DNA of 10,721 nt, from assembly GCA_934270705.1 (NCBI GenBank), contig CAKQQG010000050.1, positions 1 to 10,721 of the forward strand. Direction: 5' to 3'. Under the pieces are notes generated by a model. That model was not told the DNA's origin and searched no databases. It was given only the letters and a program-made list of their open reading frames with translations. This document shows positions 5,991-10,721 of this stretch, in pieces (positions within the stretch are counted from its first letter, which is position 1; the number at the start of each line of letters is the position of its first letter). The stretch is from an uncultured Oxalobacter sp. GTDB taxonomy: Bacteria; Pseudomonadota; Gammaproteobacteria; Burkholderiales; Burkholderiaceae_D. The position numbers were made by a program, and so were the translations under genes.

Positions 5991-8471
5991 ATGGATAAAT
6001 CAGATAAATCCCGGTCAGGGACAGATGAAACGAACAGTACGACTATTGCCGTCAAACGGCGTGGCAGGCGCAAGCAGAGCGAGGAAGCTGCGTCTGGTAT
6101 GAATGCGGCAACCCAGGCACATCCGTCCGAGGTGTCCGCCGAACCGGTTTCCGATGGCACGGTATCGAAAAGGGGGCGGAAAAAGGCGGTCGCCAGCGAA
6201 ATGGCGGTGTCTGAGGATGCCACGGTCAAGGTCAGAAGTACGCGTGGCAGAAAACCGCGGCAAGCCGTCGTACAGGATACGGCGGATTCCGACGCCGACA
6301 AGGGGAATGCGCCGGAGACGGTCGTCACGACCGATGCCGCGCAACTGGCGGCGATCGATACGTCTGGCTATGTCCTGCCTGCCGTGAAAGTGCCGGGGCG
6401 CCGTGGACGCAAGCCCAAGGATTTTCAGCCTGAAAACGAGGAAGTGGCGGCGCTCAACGCTGTGGAACGTGCTGAAATGAAGGCAGCGGACAAGGCTCGT
6501 GTCAAGGATCGAAAGGCCAAGGAAAAGGCGTTGTTGAAGGATGCGCTGGCCGGGGATTCCGAGGCAACGGAAGAAGAACTGGAACGCCGGCGCGAACGCC
6601 TGAAGATGCTCATCAAGCTGGGCAAGGAACGTTCGTTTTTGACCTATGCGGAAATCAACGACCATTTGCCGGACAATGTGATCGACCCCGACGCGATCGA
6701 AGGGATTATCAGCACGTTCAACGATATGGGGATCTCGGTGTATGAACATGCGCCGGATGCCGAGGATTTGCTGCTGACCGACAATGTCGTGACGGTGACG
6801 AGCGATGAGGAAGCCGAGGCGGCCGCGGAAGCGGCGCTGTCGACTGTCGATTCCGATTTCGGGCGGACGACGGACCCGGTACGCATGTATATGCGGGAAA
6901 TGGGGTCGGTCGAACTGTTGACGCGCGAAGGGGAAATCGAAATCGCCAAGCGGATCGAGGAAGGTCTGAAGGACATGATTCAGGCGATTTCTTCCTGTCC
7001 GACCACCATTCTGGAAATCATCGAGCAGGCTGAAAAAATCCGCAAGGATGAAGTGAAGATCGACGAAGTTGTCGATGGTATGGCTGACGAAGAAGATGAT
7101 GCGCCTCCGATGGTGGCTGCGTCCGACAGCGATGCCGATGACGCCGATGATGCCGATGACGCCGGAGATGACGACGGCGAGGATGACTCGGACGAGGACG
7201 ATGGCGACAGCGGTTCCGCCAGTGGCGCCGCCGCGGGTTTTTCGGCCGAACAGCTGGAAAAACTGAAAGAGGAAGCGCTGGCCAGATTCGCGCAGATCGA
7301 AAAGCATTTCAAGAAAATGCAGCGCGCTTTCGAGCAGGACGGATACAATTCGCCGGCTTACGTGCGGGCGCATGACAGTATTTCCGAGGAGTTGCTGGGT
7401 ATGCGGTTTACCGCTCGTTTTATCGAGAAGCTGTGCGATACCCTGCGTGCGCAGATGGACGAAGTCCGGCAGATCGAGCGTGAAATCCTGAATGTCGCGG
7501 TCAACAAGTGCGGTGTACCGCGCGCCCATTTCATCAAGACTTTTCCGGGTAACGAGACGAATCTGGAATGGGTCGATGAAGAAGTCGGCGCGAATCATCC
7601 ATACAGCGAAATTTTGTCCCGCAATGTGCCGATGATCAAGGAATTGCAGCAGAAACTGGTCGATATCGAAAACCGGATCGGTATGCCGCTGACGGATTTG
7701 CGTGAAATCAACCGCAAGATGGTCGCAGGCGAAATGCGTGCGCGCAAGGCGAAAAAGGAAATGACGGAAGCGAATCTGCGTCTGGTCATTTCGATCGCCA
7801 AGAAATACACCAATCGCGGTTTGCAGTTTCTGGATTTGATTCAGGAAGGCAATATCGGTCTGATGAAGGCGGTGGACAAGTTCGAGTATCGTCGTGGTTA
7901 CAAGTTCTCGACGTATGCGACCTGGTGGATTCGTCAGGCGATCACCCGTTCGATTGCCGATCAGGCACGTACTATCCGTATTCCGGTTCACATGATTGAA
8001 ACCATCAACAAGATGAATCGTATCTCACGGCAGATTTTGCAGGAAACCGGTTCAGAGCCGGATCCGGCGACGCTGGCGGCGAAGATGGATATGCCGGAAG
8101 ACAAGATTCGCAAGATCATGAAGATTGCGAAGGAACCGATTTCGATGGAAACACCGATCGGGGATGACGACGATTCGCATCTGGGCGATTTCATCGAGGA
8201 CAACAATACGCTGGCTCCGGCCGATGCGGCATTGCATGCCTCGATGCGCAGTGTGGTCAAGGATGTGCTGGATTCACTGACACCGCGTGAAGCGAAAGTG
8301 CTGAGGATGCGTTTCGGCGTTGAAATGTCAACGGATCATACGTTGGAGGAAGTCGGAAAACAGTTCGATGTGACACGTGAACGTATTCGCCAGATCGAGG
8401 CAAAAGCCTTGCGGAAATTGCGTCATCCGTCACGATCGGATAAACTTAAAAGTTTCCTGGAAAGTAATTGA
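5991..8471 (+). CDS. rpoD: RNA polymerase primary sigma factor (sigma-70)
   Basis: Directs RNA polymerase to housekeeping promoters. At 826 residues it is far longer than the 613 of E. coli. Residues 1-190 are a low-complexity extension with four RGR[RK][KP] motifs (24-28, 61-65, 85-89, 138-142). Region 1.1 lies near 200-265 and region 1.2 starts at D295 ([11 protein letters not shown]). A non-conserved insert holds a very acidic stretch (366-407) with Ala-Asp-Asp repeats. Region 2 begins near E593, with region 2.4 T641-Y-A-T-W-W-I-R-Q-A. Region 3 follows, and region 4.2 spans 784-822 with [10 protein letters not shown] (794-803). The start ATG is directly after a weak GGA-containing site. 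A tRNA gene begins 17 nt after the stop with no terminator between. Confidence 0.98.
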   Translation: MDKSDKSRSGTDETNSTTIAVKRRGRRKQSEEAASGMNAATQAHPSEVSAEPVSDGTVSKRGRKKAVASEMAVSEDATVKVRSTRGRKPRQAVVQDTADSDADKGNAPETVVTTDAAQLAAIDTSGYVLPAVKVPGRRGRKPKDFQPENEEVAALNAVERAEMKAADKARVKDRKAKEKALLKDALAGDSEATEEELERRRERLKMLIKLGKERSFLTYAEINDHLPDNVIDPDAIEGIISTFNDMGISVYEHAPDAEDLLLTDNVVTVTSDEEAEAAAEAALSTVDSDFGRTTDPVRMYMREMGSVELLTREGEIEIAKRIEEGLKDMIQAISSCPTTILEIIEQAEKIRKDEVKIDEVVDGMADEEDDAPPMVAASDSDADDADDADDAGDDDGEDDSDEDDGDSGSASGAAAGFSAEQLEKLKEEALARFAQIEKHFKKMQRAFEQDGYNSPAYVRAHDSISEELLGMRFTARFIEKLCDTLRAQMDEVRQIEREILNVAVNKCGVPRAHFIKTFPGNETNLEWVDEEVGANHPYSEILSRNVPMIKELQQKLVDIENRIGMPLTDLREINRKMVAGEMRARKAKKEMTEANLRLVISIAKKYTNRGLQFLDLIQEGNIGLMKAVDKFEYRRGYKFSTYATWWIRQAITRSIADQARTIRIPVHMIETINKMNRISRQILQETGSEPDPATLAAKMDMPEDKIRKIMKIAKEPISMETPIGDDDDSHLGDFIEDNNTLAPADAALHASMRSVVKDVLDSLTPREAKVLRMRFGVEMSTDHTLEEVGKQFDVTRERIRQIEAKALRKLRHPSRSDKLKSFLESN
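7131..7166 (+). repeat. Four imperfect 9-bp tandem repeats inside rpoD
   Basis: Four 9-base units of the form GAY-GCC-GAT (the last ends GGA) lie in tandem and in frame, encoding Asp-Ala-Asp units at residues 381-392 within the acidic non-conserved insert. Because the unit is three codons, gain or loss of a copy would keep the frame. Confidence 0.85.
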
Positions 8472-8488
8472 CAGGTTGGGTGGTAACA

Positions 8489-8565
8489 GGGCCTATAGCT
8501 CAGTTGGTTAGAGCAGAGGACTCATAATCCTTTGGTCCCAGGTTCAAGTCCTGGTGGGCCCACCA
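8489..8565 (+). tRNA. tRNA with CAU anticodon, more likely Ile2 than elongator Met
   Basis: A full 77-nt cloverleaf with genomically encoded CCA. The acceptor stem is GGGCCTA with TGGGCCC, with one T-G wobble; the D stem is GCTC/GAGC. The anticodon stem is GAGGA/TCCTT with loop CTCATAA, giving anticodon CAT. The T stem is CCAGG/CCTGG with loop TTCAAGT, and the discriminator base is A. The acceptor pairs C4-G and C5-G are those reported as recognised by the lysidine synthetase TilS on tRNA-Ile2, whereas elongator tRNA-Met of related bacteria usually begins GGCTACG. Initiator tRNA is excluded because the first acceptor pair is a normal G-C and the anticodon stem lacks the three G-C pairs. It lies 17 nt after rpoD and shares the terminator at 8575-8608. 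Confidence 0.95.
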
Positions 8566-8574
8566 TGACATATG

Positions 8575-8608
8575 CAGGACTGCCTGTAGCGGGCAGTCCT
8601 GTTTTTTT
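8575..8608 (+). terminator. Strong intrinsic terminator after the CAU tRNA
   Basis: A perfect 10-bp stem (8575-8584 with 8592-8601) around a 7-nt loop, followed by seven T (8602-8608). It begins nine bases after the tRNA CCA end and probably ends the rpoD-tRNA transcript. Confidence 0.93.
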
Positions 8609-8674
8609 CTGGTTGTTCACATACCGGGATTCTCTCTTTCTCGTTGTCTCGCAGGAACGGGATTGATGTTCGCT

Positions 8675-8710
8675 TTGTGGATGAAAACTCACCGTGAAGT
8701 GAGACCACAA
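8675..8710. promoter_or_regulatory. Nested inverted repeat before the first hydrolase gene
   Basis: The outer arms TTGTGG (8675-8680) and CCACAA (8705-8710) enclose inner arms CTCAC (8688-8692) and GTGAG (8699-8703) with a 6-base loop. The internal loop is asymmetric (seven bases against one). There is no T run. Located 30 bp before the hydrolase start, it could be an operator or a leader hairpin. Confidence 0.35.
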
Positions 8711-8739
8711 CATCGGTATCGACTGGTTTGGGGGTGATT

Positions 8740-9291
8740 GTGTCCAGGTCTGTTTATTATCTGACGGGTATGGGCGGGCGCCTTGCTGAAGGTCTGGGAG
8801 CCGCACTTCTGGCCAGAAAAGTACGGTTGGATGGACGTGAGTTATCGGGCGAATTCAGAAGGCTTGATTTTCAGGATCAAATAGATCTTGTTTCTGAAGA
8901 TCTTGTGGCTCGACACTGGACAGAGGACAGTCTGGTCATTGCCAATTCGTTTGGTGCATATCTCTTTCTTCATGCCCAGTCACAGTTGCCGAAGTATGTC
9001 GGGCGTGTCGTTCTCTTGTCGCCAATCGTAGGTGAATTCGGTGATGCTGAAATCATGATGCATTTCATTCCGCCACGTGCGGACAAACTGTTTGCCTTAG
9101 TTCGTGAAGGGCGATTCGTCGTTCCTGACCGGTTGGAAATATACGTTGGGCAAGATGATTGGCAGAGCAATCCGGCGAGTGTCATCAAGTTGTTTCAGCA
9201 TACGGGCGCGGCGGTCACAATTGTGCCTGATGCCGGTCATATGTTGCCGAAAGCGTTTGTCGGTAAGTTGCTTGACGAATTGATTGTGTAA
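8740..9291 (+). CDS. Small alpha/beta hydrolase fold protein
   Basis: A 183-residue cytosolic protein with the features of a compact alpha/beta hydrolase; substrate unknown. The first strand leads into an oxyanion-type loop (Y-L-T-G-M-G-G, residues 7-13). The nucleophile elbow is A-N-S-F-G (68-72) with S70, in which Ala replaces the usual first Gly of G-x-S-x-G. Candidate acids are D139 or D140 (V-G-Q-D-D-W), and the catalytic histidine is H167 (D-A-G-H-M-L-P). I prefer the GTG at 8740, which has GGGGG five bases upstream; a TTG at 8728 or GTG at 8734 in the same frame would overlap that site. It stands alone after the tRNA terminator. Base use is somewhat more AT-rich than in the operon genes. 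Relatives may include the RBBP9/YdeN-like hydrolases, which I cannot confirm. Confidence 0.8.
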   Translation: MSRSVYYLTGMGGRLAEGLGAALLARKVRLDGRELSGEFRRLDFQDQIDLVSEDLVARHWTEDSLVIANSFGAYLFLHAQSQLPKYVGRVVLLSPIVGEFGDAEIMMHFIPPRADKLFALVREGRFVVPDRLEIYVGQDDWQSNPASVIKLFQHTGAAVTIVPDAGHMLPKAFVGKLLDELIV

Positions 9292-9498
9292 TGGGGGTGT
9301 GTATGCGTTTGGGCGAAACCGGTCTGGTTGCCTGCGCATTTTGCGGCATGCCTGCGGGGATTTGCGTGTGATTCAAGGATTTCGCTGACATCCGTTTCGG
9401 CGAATGTTTTTGTGATCTTCGGGAATGCCGGTTCAAGTTTTGGCAAGTCTGCCGGTTAACGAGGGAATATGGTTTGCGCATATCCTTTTTTCCGCAAC

Positions 9499-9510
9499 AA
9501 AACCTGTTTT
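9499..9510. promoter_or_regulatory. Operator-like site 1, AAAACCTGTTTT
   Basis: A palindrome AAAAC-CT-GTTTT located 17 bp upstream of the -35 box at 9528. Its sequence is the exact reverse complement of the site at 9592-9603. A shared regulator is inferred. Confidence 0.4.
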
Positions 9511-9527
9511 GCTTGTGAGGCTTGCGG

Positions 9528-9556
9528 TTGCGAAACCGGATGAGATGGGTTATATA
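9528..9556 (+). promoter_or_regulatory. Candidate promoter of the membrane protein gene
   Basis: TTGCGA (9528-9533, four of six to TTGACA), a 17-nt spacer, then TATATA (9551-9556, four of six to TATAAT); TATAAA two bases later is an alternative -10. Transcription would start near 9563, giving a leader of about 110 nt. Confidence 0.5.
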
Positions 9557-9588
9557 AATACAAAAGCCGGTAATACTGTCGTCAGGAT

Positions 9589-9606
9589 GTGAAAACAGGT
9601 TTTCAC
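9589..9606. promoter_or_regulatory. Operator-like site 2, GTGAAAAC-AG-GTTTTCAC
   Basis: A perfect 8-bp inverted repeat with a two-base centre, about 27 to 44 bases downstream of the predicted start of transcription. The 2-nt centre makes it a better DNA operator than an RNA hairpin. Its core is the reverse complement of site 1. Confidence 0.45.
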
Positions 9607-9673
9607 TTGTGGCGGATGTGCCGTGACGGCAGACAATTTTTTCGGTGTCATTCAATAATGGCTGGGATAGACC

Positions 9674-10006
9674 ATGATTATCATTTGTGCTTTTTTGGCG
9701 GCTGTTCTGATTTTCGTATGGGGGTGGCGTCGTTTATATAACCATAATATGCGCAAGGGGGCGCGCAAGGGGATTGCACATACGTTCGGTGTGCTGATCG
9801 GCATTTTTCCGGCTCTGTTTTTCTTTTATGCCTGTTTCGCAACGTTTCCTCCGCCGGATATGGAGCCGCCTTCTACCGGTTCGCTGGTCGGATTATGGGT
9901 GATTTTCGCTATTGCCGTCGGGATGTTGTTGTATCTGACGACACGTCCGGTTCCGCAGGAAAAGGATAAAACGACGCTTCCTTCGGTGAACAAGACGAAG
10001 CAGTGA
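9674..10006 (+). CDS. Small membrane protein with three predicted helices
   Basis: A 110-residue protein I do not recognise. Hydrophobic stretches at about 2-18, 37-57 and 70-88 predict three transmembrane helices. A strongly basic loop lies between the first two (R19-R-L-Y-N-H-N-M-R-K-G-A-R-K), and a proline-rich outer loop between the second and third (F-P-P-P-D-M-E-P-P, 58-66). The positive-inside rule puts the N-terminus outside and the C-terminal tail (Q95-E-K-D-K-T-T, ending K-T-K-Q) inside. The ATG at 9674 follows GGGATAG, a poor ribosome-binding site, at a short spacing. The gene has its own candidate promoter bracketed by two operator-like palindromes and ends just before the shared bidirectional terminator. 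The hydrophobic pattern and the matching regulatory parts argue that it is real. Confidence 0.7.
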   Translation: MIIICAFLAAVLIFVWGWRRLYNHNMRKGARKGIAHTFGVLIGIFPALFFFYACFATFPPPDMEPPSTGSLVGLWVIFAIAVGMLLYLTTRPVPQEKDKTTLPSVNKTKQ

Positions 10007-10021
10007 ACCAGTAAGAATAGG

Positions 10022-10064
10022 CGCCATAAAAAAACGGGAACATCGTTCCCGTTTTTTTATGGCG
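10022..10064. terminator. Bidirectional terminator shared by convergent genes
   Basis: A 20-bp perfect inverted repeat (10022-10041 with 10045-10064) has a 3-nt loop, with seven A on one arm and seven T on the other; a G-T pair can extend it by one. It sits 15 bp after the membrane protein stop and 5 bp after the stop of the minus-strand hydrolase, so it can terminate both. Confidence 0.93.
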
Positions 10065-10069
10065 TGCGC

Positions 10070-10570
10070 TTATCCATTCATTCTTTCCAGAAACGATGTC
10101 AGGTAGTGACCGGTTTGTAAAAGACGGTTTTTGAGGCGATGTTCGTCATCGACCAGATGGAGCGTACACAGGGTATTCTGGCTGAAACGGATGACGTTGG
10201 CGACGGGAATCAGACTGTCATGCCAGCCGTGGACGATTTCGATGGCATTGCCATGGCAGCCAAGCCGGTATGGCGGATAACCCGGAATATCGATGGCGGG
10301 AGCCAGCAGGAAAAGTCCTTTGACGGGAACCGATGCGCTGGCTGCCATGGCGACCCATCCGCCCATGCTGGAACCCACCAGATAATCCGCCGGCCGTTTG
10401 CGGCAGGCTTCGACGAGCATGCCGGTACGGACTTCCGGATCGGTAGTCGAAGAATAATCCAGACTTTCCACATCGTAGCCCATTTTTTCCGCAATGCTTG
10501 CAAGATAGCGTATTTTCGTACCCCATGGGCCGCTTTCTTTTCCGTGAACGAAGTGAATCAGTGGTTTCAT
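10070..10570 (-). CDS. Alpha/beta fold hydrolase, esterase-like
   Basis: A 166-residue compact cytosolic alpha/beta hydrolase; substrate unknown. The first strand ends in F-V-H-G-K-E-S-G (7-14), which supplies the oxyanion hole. The nucleophile elbow is V-G-S-S-M-G-G (65-71) with S68. Candidate catalytic acid D118 lies in H-G-W-H-D-S-L-I-P (114-122), and candidate histidine H144 in V-D-D-E-H-R-L. L-F-L-L-A-P-A (86-92) is the strand after the nucleophile helix. The ATG at 10568-10570 is chosen because the protein aligns from the first beta strand there; a TTG eight codons upstream is possible, and neither has a Shine-Dalgarno sequence. The fold is shared with the 8740-9291 protein, but motifs and length differ, so they are not recent duplicates. 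A candidate -10, TAAAAT, lies on the minus strand at 10609-10614. Confidence 0.88.
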   Translation of the reverse strand: MKPLIHFVHGKESGPWGTKIRYLASIAEKMGYDVESLDYSSTTDPEVRTGMLVEACRKRPADYLVGSSMGGWVAMAASASVPVKGLFLLAPAIDIPGYPPYRLGCHGNAIEIVHGWHDSLIPVANVIRFSQNTLCTLHLVDDEHRLKNRLLQTGHYLTSFLERMNG

Positions 10571-10608
10571 ATGTCGGTTTGTTTCGGGTGGCAAAAGATT
10601 CGTTCATG

Positions 10609-10614
10609 ATTTTA
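10609..10614 (-). promoter_or_regulatory. Possible -10 element for the minus-strand hydrolase
   Basis: TAAAAT on the minus strand, 38 bases upstream of the ATG at 10570. The hexamer 17 bases further upstream (CTCAAC) is a poor -35, so the call is tentative. The remaining bases to the window edge show no gene. Confidence 0.3.
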
Positions 10615-10721
10615 TGCCAAATTTGCCGCAGGTTGAGAAAAGATGAAGCGACAGGGTAGCGCCGTGGCATGATAGGCTGGTTCGTTTGTGTGCCGGGGCT
10701 GTTTTTGTGGCAGACTGTATC

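Larger units (their letters stand above)
9292..9673. other. 382-bp gap with promoter and operator-like palindromes
   Basis: No gene is supported. A minus-strand frame across 9215-9655 overlaps the hydrolase 3' end, is rich in His, Arg, Thr and Gln without any domain, and has no ribosome-binding site. What the gap does hold is a candidate promoter (9528-9556), two AAAAC-NN-GTTTT sites (9499-9510 and 9592-9603), and a palindrome at 9619-9631. Confidence 0.6.

Noticed and set aside
5905..6102. 65-codon plus-strand frame beginning in the rpoD leader
   Set aside because: No ribosome-binding site, out of frame with rpoD, and most of it lies inside the rpoD coding sequence.
6015..7991. 658-codon open frame on the strand opposite rpoD
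   Set aside because: A by-product of biased codon use in rpoD. It encodes Arg/His/Phe-rich sequence without a domain and lies wholly within a conserved gene.
8489..8740. tRNA 3' end as a possible attachment site for an integrated element
   Set aside because: No direct repeat of the tRNA 3' end, integrase or phage gene is found downstream within the window; a normal terminator follows.
8522..8806. Minus-strand frame of 94 codons ending in V-G-P-P-G-L-E-P-G-T-K-G-L
   Set aside because: The C-terminal end is a well-known artefact from translating the reverse strand of a tRNA gene (8489-8565), and the rest has no domain or ribosome-binding site.
9303..9371. 22-codon plus-strand frame with three Cys, 11 nt after the hydrolase stop
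   Set aside because: A G-rich stretch precedes the ATG, but there is no terminator, promoter or other support; too short to call without conservation data.
9215..9655. 146-codon minus-strand frame in the hydrolase-membrane protein gap
   Set aside because: Overlaps the hydrolase 3' end, lacks a ribosome-binding site and domain, and its composition (His, Arg, Gln, Thr) looks non-coding.

Overview
The window reads as a chromosomal segment of a betaproteobacterium of the Burkholderiales. An Oxalobacter-like member of the Oxalobacteraceae is my best guess. This rests on the order rpsU, yqeY (GatB/YqeY domain), dnaG, rpoD and a CAU tRNA, on the very long RpoD with an acidic insert, and on intermediate base composition. 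The genus is an inference; no database was searched.

Left part (1-3069): after an apparently gene-free AT-rich stretch, a near-consensus promoter (257-285) drives a short transcript. That transcript carries a 29-codon membrane-peptide ORF (401-490) and ends at a strong intrinsic terminator (515-548). Converging on it from the right is a small XRE-type repressor gene (610-909, minus). Then come sodB, an iron-type cytosolic superoxide dismutase with its own promoter and terminator, and a class II histone-deacetylase-like deacetylase with a complete zinc site.

Centre (3144-8608): the macromolecular synthesis operon, which couples translation (ribosomal protein S21), a tRNA-amidotransferase-related protein (YqeY), replication priming (DnaG primase) and transcription (RpoD, primary sigma factor). 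There is a candidate extended -10 promoter before rpsU and an attenuator-like structured gap after rpsU. A second extended -10 promoter with a structured leader precedes rpoD. The operon appears to end in a CAU tRNA, only 17 nt after the rpoD stop, followed by a strong terminator. The tRNA acceptor stem resembles tRNA-Ile2 more than elongator tRNA-Met.

Right part (8609-10721): two small unrelated-looking alpha/beta hydrolases (8740-9291 plus; 10070-10570 minus) flank a 110-residue three-helix membrane protein (9674-10006). The promoter of the membrane protein gene is bracketed by two reverse-complementary copies of AAAAC-NN-GTTTT. The membrane protein and the second hydrolase converge on one 21-bp bidirectional terminator.

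No insertion sequence, CRISPR array or prophage gene was seen. The most interesting items are the promoter-sORF-terminator unit at 257-548, the AT-hook-like RGR motifs and acidic repeat of RpoD, the paired operator-like sites near 9500 and 9600, and the tRNA fused to the operon end.
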